Positions 1-8,335 are shown, counted from the first letter of the stretch. The stretch is DNA of 64,000 bases from Effusibacillus lacus (GCF_002335525.1 NZ_BDUF01000004.1:1-64000), one strand, 5' to 3'. Notes: generated by a model from the sequence alone, not told the origin. Translations and numbers: made by a program.

Positions 1-93
1 CTTCTTGAAACCCCTTCGTATGAAACGAGGGGGGAACTAAAAAGTGACATTTTCATAGAACAGTTAAGGTGACATTTTCACTGAATCTTGACA
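1..93. mobile_element. Probable terminus of an IS21-type insertion sequence (partial)
   Basis: Two direct copies of GTGACATTTTCA lie at 44-55 and 69-80, 25 bp apart, followed by CTGAATCTTGACA ending at 93. Spaced internal repeats next to an end that reads ...TGACA (TGTCA inward) are typical of IS21-family ends. A reading frame open from the window edge stops at 38-40 and could be the C-terminal tail of the IstB-like helper, but only 12 codons are visible. No transposase can be confirmed inside the window. The alternative is an unrelated repeat. Confidence 0.45.
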
Positions 94-511
94 GTATATA
101 TTATCTTTCTTCTAATGGCATTTGTATAACGACATTTTATTCTATTTGTTGCATATTTTAAAGATTTAATACACCAAACAACCAACTGGAAATTACAAAG
201 GGCTGATCAACACGATAATCCGTATAGCCAATTTTTATATAAAGCATGCGTATCGGGGAATAGGTCTGATTATCAGTCCTATTTTATATTTCTTGATTTT
301 CTCTCCCTAATAGAACTGATTTTCAGCCTAATTCGAGGAATTTTTTGAGCTGGCAAGTAAAAAATAGCATATAGGGCTGAAAAACAGTCTTATATCTGGA
401 AGTATCTTTGAATCATCAAAATTAGGCCTGAAATCCAGTTCTATTTTGCTCGAAGATGGCTGCTAACAGGTGGCAATATTCACATCGGAAACAGCCGCTG
501 GAAAAAGTAAC
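94..511. repeat. Gene-free stretch with four spaced short palindromes
   Basis: No credible gene was found here. Four imperfect hairpins occur at 260-282, 311-331, 371-393 and 422-443, start to start 51, 60 and 51 bp apart. They share the pattern TAGGnCTGA-n3-TCAGTCCTA, and several mismatches are G:T wobbles, as expected if the RNA folds. A similar array with nearly the same spacing lies at 16046-16236. Both arrays contain the string GAATCATCAAA (411-421 here). Confidence 0.6.
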
Positions 512-540
512 TTGACATGTAGGGATGATTTGCGTATATT
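512..540 (+). promoter_or_regulatory. Sigma-A promoter of the HXXEE-TetR-nitroreductase cluster
   Basis: TTGACA at 512-517, a 17-bp spacer and TATATT at 535-540 make a near-consensus vegetative promoter pointing at the HXXEE gene. Transcription should start near 547. Confidence 0.7.
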
Positions 541-546
541 CGTGTT

Positions 547-588
547 AAACATATGTTTTAATTGGTTGTTTAAAACAAAAGTTTAAAC
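547..588. promoter_or_regulatory. Palindromic operator candidates
   Basis: Directly downstream of the predicted promoter lie a perfect 12-bp palindrome AAACATATGTTT (547-558), GTTTAAAAC (568-576) and the perfect palindrome GTTTAAAC (581-588). They overlap the expected transcription start, which fits repressor sites. The TetR regulator encoded at 1262 is the obvious candidate ligand. That link is an inference. Confidence 0.4.
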
Positions 589-638
589 GTGTAACGGTAC
601 CGGCGCAGCGTCAGATTAAGACTTTGGAGGGGATGACA

Positions 639-1220
639 ATGATGGCTTACTTGGATGCTTGGCTTGATTTGAAGACGGTTGTCTGGTTGTTCCCGGTTGT
701 GTTCATGTTTCATGATTTGGAGGAAATCATTACTGTTGAGGGGTGGGGACGGAGAAACAGGCACAAGCTGAACCGGTTGCTGTCAGCCAGGCTGGCTACC
801 AATTTTGAAAAAATACTGAACATGACAACCGCCCAGTTTGCCGTAGCAGTTACAGTGATCCTGGTGTTTGTCTCGTCTTCCACTTTCCTGGCTGCAAACG
901 AAGGAAGCTACCTGTTCTTTGTCACTTGCATCACCGTGGCCTTTCTTCACGTGTTCACCCATGCGGGACAGTCTCTTTTGCTCGGCGCCTACACCCCCGG
1001 GGTTGTAACGGCTGTTACCATAGTGCTTCCCTACTCGGCTTATGTGTACCATCGTTTGTTTGACAGCGGATTGATCGGATGGCAAACAGTAGGGCTATGT
1101 GTACTGCTGAGCTTGCTGGCAGTCCCTGTTGTAATAACGGCGCTTGCTGCGGGGAGACATATGGTTCCTTCCGGTTCCGGGGATCGATGCACAGGCAAGG
1201 AGACCGGACTGGTGAATTGA
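639..1220 (+). CDS. HXXEE domain membrane protein
   Basis: A 193-residue hydrophobic protein. Near the N-terminus it carries His-x-x-Glu-Glu (H25-D-L-E28-E29), the signature of the HXXEE family of membrane proteins of unknown function. It is followed by about five membrane segments and a second histidine pair in LHVFTH. I chose ATG 639 because the Shine-Dalgarno GGAGG (627-631) is 7 bp upstream; TTG 624 and ATG 633 sit on top of that site. It is the first gene after a strong promoter and lies 41 bp before a TetR gene, so it may be controlled by that regulator. Family membership is clear from the motif; the function is unknown. Confidence 0.75.
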   Translation: MMAYLDAWLDLKTVVWLFPVVFMFHDLEEIITVEGWGRRNRHKLNRLLSARLATNFEKILNMTTAQFAVAVTVILVFVSSSTFLAANEGSYLFFVTCITVAFLHVFTHAGQSLLLGAYTPGVVTAVTIVLPYSAYVYHRLFDSGLIGWQTVGLCVLLSLLAVPVVITALAAGRHMVPSGSGDRCTGKETGLVN

Positions 1221-1261
1221 GTTGCGCTTCCCATTATGTACGGGTGTAAAGGAGGGAGAGT

Positions 1262-1873
1262 ATGGACACGGATCCAAAAGATGTTAAGCTGAGAATCCTG
1301 CTGGCTGCCAAGAAACTATTTGCGAAGAACGGTTTTGAAGGAACGACGGTGCGTCAGATCTGTGAGGAGGCGGGGGCCAATGTGGCGCTCGTTTCCTACC
1401 ATTTCGGCGGGAAGGAAAATGTGTTCTACGCCCTGATCGACACATTCTTTCCGGGAAAAAAACTGCACGAACACGAAGAGCAATTGCAGGATCCGGTGAA
1501 GGGAATCAAATTCCTGATTGCCGAGACAATCCGGTTCCGGATGCTGGATCCGGAGTTGGCCAGAATCATGCAGCAGGAAGTCTTTATGGAAAGTCCCAGG
1601 CTGGAAAGGATTATGCAATATGCCTTGCCAATCTGGAGGAGACTGGGGGAATTGCTGGACAAAGGAAGGGAGCAGGGAATCTTTCACTTCCGATCCACGA
1701 CCCACACGGTGCTGCTAATCATAAGCACGCTGGTATTGCCAAACAGCAACCGGATTCATCTGGAACTGACCCAAGGGGAGGAACAACCCTTGGAAAAACG
1801 GGTGGAAGACACAACCCGGTTTATACTCGGTGGACTTGGATATCAATATGTCAACGGGGGTGACAAGGAGTGA
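1262..1873 (+). CDS. TetR/AcrR family transcriptional regulator
   Basis: A 203-residue regulator. The N-terminal helix-turn-helix at about residues 28-50 reads TTVRQICEEAGANVALVSYHF, the standard TetR recognition pattern. The rest is an all-helical ligand and dimer domain. AAGGAGGGAG precedes the ATG at good spacing. The stop codon overlaps the GTG start of the next gene (nitroreductase), indicating translational coupling. It probably represses its own cluster through the palindromes at 547-588. The ligand is unknown; the nitroreductase neighbour would fit a quinone or nitro/electrophile signal, which is inference. Confidence 0.9.
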   Translation: MDTDPKDVKLRILLAAKKLFAKNGFEGTTVRQICEEAGANVALVSYHFGGKENVFYALIDTFFPGKKLHEHEEQLQDPVKGIKFLIAETIRFRMLDPELARIMQQEVFMESPRLERIMQYALPIWRRLGELLDKGREQGIFHFRSTTHTVLLIISTLVLPNSNRIHLELTQGEEQPLEKRVEDTTRFILGGLGYQYVNGGDKE

Positions 1874-2607
1874 ACCAAACCGTTAAACTCCTGCAACAGC
1901 ATCGATCAATTCGCAAATACAAAACCGAACCGCTGTCGGAGGATCAGATTCTCGCCATTATTCAATCCGCACAGATGGCTTCCTCCTCAAGCAATGTACA
2001 AGCCTACAGCGTGATTGGCGTAACGGATCCCGGAATGAAAAAAGAATTGGCCGTTTTGACCGGAAACCAGGCTTATGTGGAACAATGTCCGTTGTTCTTG
2101 ATATGGTGTGCTGATATGTTCCGATTGCGGGAAGCATGCACCCTCCAGGACACCGAGATGGTTCATGGCACCATGGAGAATTTTATTGTAGCTACGGTGG
2201 ATGTGGCTTTGGCGGCGCAAAATGCTGCTGTGGCAGCCGAATCCATGGGGCTTGGCATCGTCTATATCGGCGGAATTCGAAACAACCCGCGGGAGGTGTC
2301 AAAGCTGCTCATGCTTCCCGAACTTGTGTATCCGGTGTTTGGCATGTGTGTGGGCGTTCCCGATCATGATCCCGGCATCAGACCCCGGTTGGCCTCAGAA
2401 GCGGTCTACCATCGCAATACATATGACAGCAGCAAAACAAGGCTGGAGATTGAAAAGTACGATCAGGTGATGCGAGAGTATTACCTGGAGAGAACCAAGG
2501 GGAAGCGGGATACCGTCTGGTCAAAAGAAATGGCCGACAAATATCGTCAGCCGGTTCGTGCCCATATGCGGGCCTTTCTGGAAGAACAGGGATTTCGTTT
2601 CGAATGA
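1870..2607 (+). CDS. nfsA: NADPH-dependent flavin nitroreductase, NfsA/NfrA type
   Basis: A 245-residue protein of the oxygen-insensitive nitroreductase family, which uses FMN and NADPH to reduce nitroaromatics, quinones or flavins in the cytoplasm. The N-terminal HRSIRKY (residues 11-17) is the FMN phosphate-binding motif. The length and the C-terminal basic excursion fit NfsA/NfrA rather than NfsB. GTG 1870 overlaps the TetR stop by 4 bp. Co-transcription with TetR and the HXXEE protein suggests an inducible stress or detoxification unit. The exact substrate is unknown. Confidence 0.85.
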   Translation: MNQTVKLLQQHRSIRKYKTEPLSEDQILAIIQSAQMASSSSNVQAYSVIGVTDPGMKKELAVLTGNQAYVEQCPLFLIWCADMFRLREACTLQDTEMVHGTMENFIVATVDVALAAQNAAVAAESMGLGIVYIGGIRNNPREVSKLLMLPELVYPVFGMCVGVPDHDPGIRPRLASEAVYHRNTYDSSKTRLEIEKYDQVMREYYLERTKGKRDTVWSKEMADKYRQPVRAHMRAFLEEQGFRFE

Positions 2608-2609
2608 AC

Positions 2610-3260
2610 TTACAAAGAGAAACGAAAAACGAACGCAATCAGCAATCCAATCGTAATGGCCACAATGGACAGTAACACCCCGAACAGCAAGTAAGCCAAC
2701 AGAGGCCCCCAGAATGCCTGTCCGGTGGATACTCCGTAAATGCGCTTGATAATCAGCACCATGACCACGATTTGAAATGCAAAGGCGCTCCAGCTTAGAA
2801 GGACATATCCAATCATCAGCACCAGTTTTGCCAGAAGGTGAAAGGAGTCCTGTCCGGTGGGAGCAGCTGCAAACGGAAGCAGAAGGGCCGGGACAACCAG
2901 CGGCATTACGTGATACGGATACAGTAAGTAAAGCTCTCGGGAGCGAGCGGTTCTTTCAACCGGGTCCCTGGGAAAGTTCCGGTTGTTGACCATCAACAGT
3001 CCCAGCGGCACCAGTTGGCGGAACAGAAAACGGGTGAAAAGCAAGCCGCCAATTGGGGCTATTGCCGCAACTGCAAGCAACCACGGATGGGTTACCGCTG
3101 TCCCCCTCTGCATCAAATAAAGAGTGACAACAGCTGACAAGCTGACAACGACCATTGTCAAAAAGAAGATTTTATTGGACTTTACATAGTTTTTCTCAGC
3201 CAAGAGGCGGTCGATGGTCCGCCCCGGATATGTAAAAAGGTCGAGAATGGTTTGCAGCAT
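2610..3260 (-). CDS. Multi-pass membrane protein, YIP1-like
   Basis: A 216-residue hydrophobic protein with about five predicted membrane helices. It starts MLQTILDLFTYPGRTIDRLL, resembling the beginning of bacterial YIP1-domain proteins (FxxPxxTF...). It is tail-to-tail with the nitroreductase, only 2 bp apart. No catalytic motif is visible. The assignment to the YIP1 family is tentative and the function is unknown. Confidence 0.5.
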   Translation of the reverse strand: MLQTILDLFTYPGRTIDRLLAEKNYVKSNKIFFLTMVVVSLSAVVTLYLMQRGTAVTHPWLLAVAAIAPIGGLLFTRFLFRQLVPLGLLMVNNRNFPRDPVERTARSRELYLLYPYHVMPLVVPALLLPFAAAPTGQDSFHLLAKLVLMIGYVLLSWSAFAFQIVVMVLIIKRIYGVSTGQAFWGPLLAYLLFGVLLSIVAITIGLLIAFVFRFSL

Positions 3261-3300
3261 CGTCAGACCTCCTCGACCCCATGATACGTGAAGCCCATCC

Positions 3301-3513
3301 TTATTTCAACGTAAGAATGCAAGGCACTCCATAGCCAATGGCTCCCGGTTGGCCCATTTTGTTCATGTAAACGATTCCCCGCTGACATTTCGCCGGACAT
3401 GCAATGCATGTATCCACGGTTACGATTTTCATCTGCGGTTGCGGATGGGCATCAGACTTTTTCTTCTTCCCCCCGGGTTTGGAAGCTGGTTTCTGTTGCG
3501 GTTTGCCTGCCAT
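3301..3513 (-). CDS. Small cysteine-rich protein, unrecognised
   Basis: A 70-residue protein with a basic, proline- and lysine-rich N-terminus (MAGKPQQKPASKPGGKKKKS). The C-terminal half carries C-x2-C-x3-C (CIACPAKC) and a last cysteine near the end (YGVPCILTLK). Four cysteines suggest zinc or an Fe-S site. I chose ATG 3513 because GGAAGGG lies about 6 bp upstream; an upstream ATG at 3549 in frame has no comparable site. It sits about 40 bp from the YIP1-like gene, possibly the same transcript. I do not recognise the family. Confidence 0.6.
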   Translation of the reverse strand: MAGKPQQKPASKPGGKKKKSDAHPQPQMKIVTVDTCIACPAKCQRGIVYMNKMGQPGAIGYGVPCILTLK

Positions 3514-3658
3514 GTATGTCCCTTCCTTCGTGGAAATACAGTTATCCATATGTAGGAGGGAGGAAGGGTGTGCATGGAAAAAGAAGGTTAAAAGGGAGAA
3601 CTTGACGAATTATTTGAATATCTGAAAAACGAGAATCCCAATTTAAGGTGGCTGCAGC

Positions 3659-4744
3659 ATGCATATTACACAAACAACCTATTTGCAACCAGGAGATAAA
3701 CTTGGCAGGCCAGTATTCACCGAGACAGGAAGAGTCCTTGTGGGGGCAGGTGTAGAATTAACTGCGGGGATGATCCGGCGGTTGCAGGAATTGGGGATTG
3801 AAACCGTGTATGTGTCTGATTCACGGACAGACGATATTGTGCCGGAAGATTCGGTTTCCGATGAAACCAGACAACGGGCTGTCCAGATGGTGCATGATAC
3901 TTTTTCTTCCATGATTGAAGCAAAAAAGTGGAACCGGACCATCTCTCTTTCCAGACTGGGAACCGAATTTCGCAAGGCATTTGAGGATATTCTGCATGAA
4001 TTGCAGGACAGGAAAGAGCTGTTGATTCATCTGTCCAAGATCTATACCTCGAGCAATTATTTGTACACCCATTCGGTCAATGTGGGGATTTATTCGGCCG
4101 CGTTGGGCATGGCGGTCGGGCTTAACCGCAACCAATTGATTGAACTGGGGATTGGGGCAATGCTTCACGATATTGGAAAGACCATGGTGCCGCTTGAAAT
4201 ATTGGAGAAACCCGGGGCTCTGACCCCGGCCGAGTTCTCGGAAATCAAGAAGCACCCCACCTACGGGTATGACATCTTGCGAGAATTCCCGGACATCCCG
4301 CTTTTGTCGGCGCACTGTGCACTGCAACACCATGAGCGAATCGATGGTTCGGGCTATCCCCGGGGGCTGAAAGACAACGAGATTCACTTGTATGGAAAGA
4401 TCGTGGGATTGGCTGATGTCTATGACGCTCTCATTTCGAACCGTTCCTATCGAAAAGGATATCTGCCGCATGAAGCGCTTGATATCATTTTTGCTTCCAC
4501 CGACAAGTATGATATGGATTTAATGACCAAGTTCCGGAATCATATTGTTATATATCCGGTAGGCATGATGGTGGCCTTGTCAACCGGCGAACGAGCGGTC
4601 GTCGTGGATGTGAACTCCAAACACCCGCACCGTCCGATCGTCCGTGTATTGAAAAATGAAAAAGGAGAAAATGTGAAACCTTACGAAATTGACCTGTCGA
4701 CCCATTTGTCGGTGATGGTAACGGAATGTGAAGATCCGTTGTAA
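3659..4744 (+). CDS. HD-GYP domain protein, probable c-di-GMP phosphodiesterase
   Basis: A 361-residue cytoplasmic protein. An N-terminal region of about 120 residues is followed by an HD-GYP domain. H138 (YTHSVN), the HD pair H170-D171 in MLHDIGK, and HHERIDGSGYP (residues 224-234, with the GYP triplet) are all present. HD-GYP enzymes hydrolyse cyclic di-GMP to GMP or pGpG using a di- or tri-iron centre. No receiver or membrane segment is seen, so the input signal is unclear. It is monocistronic by spacing. Confidence 0.9.
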   Translation: MHITQTTYLQPGDKLGRPVFTETGRVLVGAGVELTAGMIRRLQELGIETVYVSDSRTDDIVPEDSVSDETRQRAVQMVHDTFSSMIEAKKWNRTISLSRLGTEFRKAFEDILHELQDRKELLIHLSKIYTSSNYLYTHSVNVGIYSAALGMAVGLNRNQLIELGIGAMLHDIGKTMVPLEILEKPGALTPAEFSEIKKHPTYGYDILREFPDIPLLSAHCALQHHERIDGSGYPRGLKDNEIHLYGKIVGLADVYDALISNRSYRKGYLPHEALDIIFASTDKYDMDLMTKFRNHIVIYPVGMMVALSTGERAVVVDVNSKHPHRPIVRVLKNEKGENVKPYEIDLSTHLSVMVTECEDPL

Positions 4745-4820
4745 AAGGACCCCTCTTCCAACTTTAAGGGAAGATGACGGAATCCCCGTAATATACTTCA
4801 AGTAACAGAATGGGGGAGGC

Positions 4821-4994
4821 ATGCGAATGATCTACGTAGTACGGACCATCTTCCAGAACCGGATTCTCAATGAGAAGGAATTGGTTGTCCCGGATGACAT
4901 CAGCGAAGATCAGGTAGTGGAACTGGAACTGGCACGAATTCGGGAGGTGTACCCGGAAGCTGACTGTTACATTGCGGAAAGGAAAAAAGGGTAG
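4821..4994 (+). CDS. Small hypothetical protein, 57 aa
   Basis: ATG 4821 follows GGGGGAGG by a few bases, and the frame runs 57 codons to TAG 4992, just before a strong terminator. The product begins MRMIYVVRTIFQNR and ends in IAERKKG, with a charged middle helix. It has the length, Shine-Dalgarno site and terminator of a real gene. I recognise no family. Confidence 0.6.
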   Translation: MRMIYVVRTIFQNRILNEKELVVPDDISEDQVVELELARIREVYPEADCYIAERKKG

Positions 4995-5000
4995 GACTTG

Positions 5001-5040
5001 GCCCGGGATTTCTTAAAGCAGAGGAATTCCGGGCTTTTTC
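5001..5040 (+). terminator. Rho-independent terminator
   Basis: GCCCGGGATTTC and GGAATTCCGGGC form a stem over a short loop, followed by TTTTTC. It ends the small gene at 4821-4994. Confidence 0.8.
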
Positions 5041-5093
5041 TTGTATATTTATAACAGGTGATTGTGAATCAGTGGAATTGGAAGAGGTGGAAC

Positions 5094-6077
5094 ATGGACA
5101 AACCTAAAGTCGTCATCACAAGAAGAATCCCGGACGAAGCACTGGAAATTGTCAGGAAACACGCGGAAGCATATCTGTGGGATTCCGAGGAGCAACCGAT
5201 CCCGAGGGAAGTCCTGCTGCAGGAGATTCGGGATGCGGCGGGCATTTTGGCCAACGTGTCCGATAGAATCGACAAGGCAATATTTGAAGGAGCCCCACGA
5301 TTGCGGGTCGTAAGTACCATGGCGGTTGGGTACGACAATATTGACACGGCAGAGGCAACGAACAGGAAGATTCCGGTTGGACACACACCGGGCGTACTGA
5401 CAGAAACAACCGCCGATCTGACATTTGCCTTGCTGATGGCTACCGCCCGAAGGATTGTGGAAGCGGCCGACTTCTTGCGGGATGGCAAGTGGAAAAGCTG
5501 GGCCCCCATGCTGTTGACGGGACCGGATGTATATGGAGCGACAATCGGCATCATTGGAATGGGGCGGATTGGGGAAGCTGTTGCCAAGCGGGCAGCCGGT
5601 TTTGGCATGAAGATTCTTTACCACAACCGGACCCGCCGGCATGAAATCGAGGAACGGTTGAATGCTCAATACCGCTCCCTTGAGAATTTATTGAGGGAGT
5701 CCGACTTTGTGGTATTGCTTGCGCCTTCCACTCCGGAAACGTACCGGATGATGGGGCGGAAAGAGTTTGACATGATGAAACCATCCGCCATTTTTATCAA
5801 TACATCAAGAGGGCAGAATGTGGATGAAAGAGCATTGTATGAGGCGCTCAAAGACAACAAGATTTGGGCGGCAGGCATAGATGTGTTCGAACATGAACCG
5901 GCTCCGCCGGACCATCCGCTTCTGTCACTTCCCAACATTACGGCACTTCCTCATATCGGAAGCGCGAGCATTGCCACCCGAACAGCAATGGCAGTGCTTG
6001 CCGCCAAGAATCTGGCTGCCGGCTTGGCTGGGGAAAAATTGTTGTTCTGTGCGAACCCGATAGTTTATAATGACTGA
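5094..6077 (+). CDS. D-2-hydroxyacid dehydrogenase, glyoxylate/hydroxypyruvate reductase type
   Basis: A 327-residue NAD(P)-dependent dehydrogenase that reduces 2-oxo acids such as glyoxylate or hydroxypyruvate. The Rossmann glycine motif is GMGRIG (155-160). The catalytic triad is R239 (NTSRG), E268 (EHEP) and H287 (LPHIGS). Length and motifs match the GhrB/GyaR group. ATG 5094 is preferred over the upstream ATG 5058 because AGAGGTGG lies just before it and homologous proteins start there. The stop at 6077 is 124 bp before the permease start. The specific substrate is not determined. Confidence 0.88.
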   Translation: MDKPKVVITRRIPDEALEIVRKHAEAYLWDSEEQPIPREVLLQEIRDAAGILANVSDRIDKAIFEGAPRLRVVSTMAVGYDNIDTAEATNRKIPVGHTPGVLTETTADLTFALLMATARRIVEAADFLRDGKWKSWAPMLLTGPDVYGATIGIIGMGRIGEAVAKRAAGFGMKILYHNRTRRHEIEERLNAQYRSLENLLRESDFVVLLAPSTPETYRMMGRKEFDMMKPSAIFINTSRGQNVDERALYEALKDNKIWAAGIDVFEHEPAPPDHPLLSLPNITALPHIGSASIATRTAMAVLAAKNLAAGLAGEKLLFCANPIVYND

Positions 6078-6201
6078 CGGACAATGTTTGATGACCTGTT
6101 TAATGAGCGGTAGTAACGGCTCTCCAGTGGGCCTTTTTTATAATGAAAAACATGTTTTTGCAAACAATAGGGACATCATGATGGAGTGGGGAGTACTTAA
6201 C

Positions 6202-7629
6202 ATGAATATCGCAAGAGCCGTTGCAATTATTGCTGCCTTTATTTCCAGTTTATTCCGAACAAAAGACATTTCAACGTTATTGGCTGAGAAAGAAAAGGGA
6301 CATCAGCTGAAAAAAGCGCTCGGTGCCTTTGACCTTACCATGCTTGGAATTGGCGGGATCATCGGAACCGGGATTTTTGTCCTGACAGGTGTTGCAGCTG
6401 CCAAACATGCCGGGCCAGCCCTTCCGCTCTCTTTTATTTTTGCAGGTTTTGCCTGCGCGTTTGCGGCGCTGTGTTATGCGGAATTTTCATCTGCGGTTCC
6501 CGTGTCCGGGAGCGTATACACTTACAGCTACGCTACTCTGGGCGAAATTATTGCGTGGATTATCGGTTGGGACTTGATTCTTGAGTATCTGCTTGCAGCA
6601 AGTACGGTTGCTGTCGGATGGTCCGGGTATTTCCAGAAACTGCTAAACGGCTTCGGTCTTCACTTGCCTCCCGTGGTGGCATCCGTTGACACCCCGGAAG
6701 GAGTCTTCAATCTGCCGGCGTTCCTGATCGTGCTGCTGATTACGTGGTTGTTGAGCCGGGGGGTAAAGGAATCGGCCCGTTTGAACAACATTATGGTTTT
6801 GATTAAAGTAGCGGTAGTTCTGTTGTTCATTGTTGTTGGGGTGTGGTATGTCAAACCTGCCAACTGGACTCCTTTCATGCCCTTCGGCTGGGGCGGGGTG
6901 TTCAGCGGCGCTGCATTTGTGTTCTTCGCCTACATCGGGTTTGATGCGGTTGCAACAGCAGCTGAGGAAGTCAGAAATCCGAAACGGGATCTGCCGATTG
7001 GCATTATTGCATCCCTGGCCATATGCACAGTTCTATATATTATTGTGTCCGCGCTGATGACGGGCATCGTTCCTTACCCGAAGCTGGATGATCCGGCACC
7101 GATTTCTTTGGTGCTGCAAGTTGCGGGACAAGACTGGGTTGCCGGTTTCGTATCCCTTGGGGCCATTCTCGGGATTACAACGGTGTTGATGGTGATGCTT
7201 TACGGGCAGACCCGTATTTTCTTCGCCATGTCCCGGGACGGGCTGTTGCCCAGGATGTTCTCCGGCGTTCATCCCCGATTCCAAACGCCTTATCGGAGCA
7301 CTTGGCTAATTGGTGTCATTGCCTCCGCTTTGGGTGGGTTCTTCCCCCTCAACAAATTGGCGGAGTTGGTCAACATCGGAACTTTGGCGGCATTTACGCT
7401 GATCTCCATCGGTGTAATAGTCCTTCGGTACAGCCGTCCGGATCTTCCGCGTTCCTTCAAAGTTCCGTTTGTACCCGCAATTCCGTTGTTGGCTGCCGGT
7501 TTCTGCATCTTCTTGATGTCCCAACTCCCCGCTGACACCTGGACATTATTCGGGGTCTGGCTCCTGATCGGTTTGGCAGTCTACTTCACATACAGCCGCC
7601 GTCATAGTACGTTGAGGGCCCACAACTGA
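6202..7629 (+). CDS. APC-family amino acid permease
   Basis: A 475-residue membrane transporter with about 12 helices. The N-terminal cytoplasmic segment (LLAEKEKGHQLKKALGAFDL) leads into GIGGIIGTGIFVLTG, the signature first unwound helix of the APC superfamily cationic amino-acid transporter-like group (YfnA/CAT). GYDA-like IGFDAVATAAEEVRNPKRDLP in the middle is also diagnostic. ATG 6202 was chosen because GGAGTGGGGAG lies upstream and the transporter homology begins shortly after. Longer in-frame starts would add about 44 unrelated residues. The amino acid transported cannot be told. Confidence 0.88.
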   Translation: MNIARAVAIIAAFISSLFRTKDISTLLAEKEKGHQLKKALGAFDLTMLGIGGIIGTGIFVLTGVAAAKHAGPALPLSFIFAGFACAFAALCYAEFSSAVPVSGSVYTYSYATLGEIIAWIIGWDLILEYLLAASTVAVGWSGYFQKLLNGFGLHLPPVVASVDTPEGVFNLPAFLIVLLITWLLSRGVKESARLNNIMVLIKVAVVLLFIVVGVWYVKPANWTPFMPFGWGGVFSGAAFVFFAYIGFDAVATAAEEVRNPKRDLPIGIIASLAICTVLYIIVSALMTGIVPYPKLDDPAPISLVLQVAGQDWVAGFVSLGAILGITTVLMVMLYGQTRIFFAMSRDGLLPRMFSGVHPRFQTPYRSTWLIGVIASALGGFFPLNKLAELVNIGTLAAFTLISIGVIVLRYSRPDLPRSFKVPFVPAIPLLAAGFCIFLMSQLPADTWTLFGVWLLIGLAVYFTYSRRHSTLRAHN

Positions 7630-7640
7630 TATGAAAGAAA

Positions 7641-7687
7641 ACACTCTGGACAATCGGTGCTCGCCGATGTACCAGGGGTGTTGTTTT
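7641..7687 (+). terminator. Terminator after the permease
   Basis: ACACTCTGG-aca-ATCGG pairs with CCGAT-gta-CCAGGGGTGT around a 6-nt loop and is followed by TTGTTTTG. Confidence 0.65.
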
Positions 7688-7742
7688 GTATGGAATCATC
7701 AATACTCGGTGGCTTGGGTGTAAGGAAACTGGATCAGACACA

Positions 7743-7779
7743 GAAAAAGAGACGCTATGGGGAAGCGCCTCTTTTTCCG
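7743..7779. terminator. Bidirectional terminator-like hairpin
   Basis: GAAAAAGAGaCGC pairs with GCGcCTCTTTTTC, giving A-tract and T-tract flanks that can work on both strands. The remaining stretch up to 7960 shows no gene. Confidence 0.65.
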
Positions 7780-7962
7780 AACCAAACGAAGGTGGGTTGC
7801 CTGAGTTGTCCTCAAGCTAGTTCTAATTGTAGTTTGAATATTTATTCATGTCAACGTTTATTTATCCTGGTTGATCAATGAGCAAACCCTAGAAAAAGCT
7901 GATAAGGACAAGAACAGGTGAAAAAACTTCGGGTATCTGTTGGATTTGTTTCGAGAATGCTC

Positions 7963-7991
7963 TTGAAATTCTTGTTCGGGCATAGTATCAT
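7963..7991 (+). promoter_or_regulatory. Probable promoter of the tRNA cluster
   Basis: TTGAAA (7963-7968), a 17-bp spacer and TATCAT (7986-7991) lie 21 bp before the first tRNA. Confidence 0.5.
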
Positions 7992-8012
7992 TACATTCGT
8001 CACTGTTGCGAT

Positions 8013-8099
8013 GCGGTCGTGGCGGAATTGGCAGACGCGCAAGATTCAGGTTCTTGTGGGCGCAAGCTCGTGGAGGTTCAAGTCCTCTCGACCGCACCA
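8013..8099 (+). tRNA. tRNA-Leu (CAG)
   Basis: The acceptor stem GCGGTCG pairs with CGACCGC. The anticodon stem CAAGA/TCTTG encloses TTCAGGT, giving anticodon CAG. There is a long variable arm, the T-arm GAGGTTCAAGTCCTC, and CCA is encoded at 8097-8099. Confidence 0.95.
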
Positions 8100-8233
8100 G
8101 TAAAACCCCACAAAGTGAAGAACAGGTTCCCAGCTTATTCCGAGTACTTTGCACCCACAGGGCACAAGTCGTGCCACGGTGCAAGCACCGGGTCACGCTA
8201 TGCGGGGCCCCGAAAAATAAAAATCTTTATCGC

Positions 8234-8308
8234 GCGGCTATAGCTCAGAGGGAGAGCACCACCTTGACACGGTGGGGGCCATAGGTTCGATTCCTATTAG
8301 CCGCACCA
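8234..8308 (+). tRNA. tRNA-Val (GAC)
   Basis: The acceptor GCGGCTA pairs with TAGCCGC. The anticodon stem CCACC/GGTGG holds loop TTGACAC, giving anticodon GAC. The T-arm is ATAGGTTCGATTCCTAT and CCA is encoded. The 134 bp between this gene and tRNA-Leu contain only small hairpins, such as GGCAC-aagtc-GTGCC and CGGTGC-aa-GCACCG. Confidence 0.95.
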
Positions 8309-8335
8309 CTATGATGCCCACTACATACGTGGGAT

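Noticed and set aside
260-445. Possible CRISPR array
   Set aside because: The units are imperfect palindromes with changing sequence and spacing of 51-60 bp. Repeats are not conserved as in a CRISPR, and no cas gene is near.
8006-8284. Protein-coding frames across the tRNA cluster
   Set aside because: They overlap complete tRNA genes; such frames are well-known annotation artefacts.
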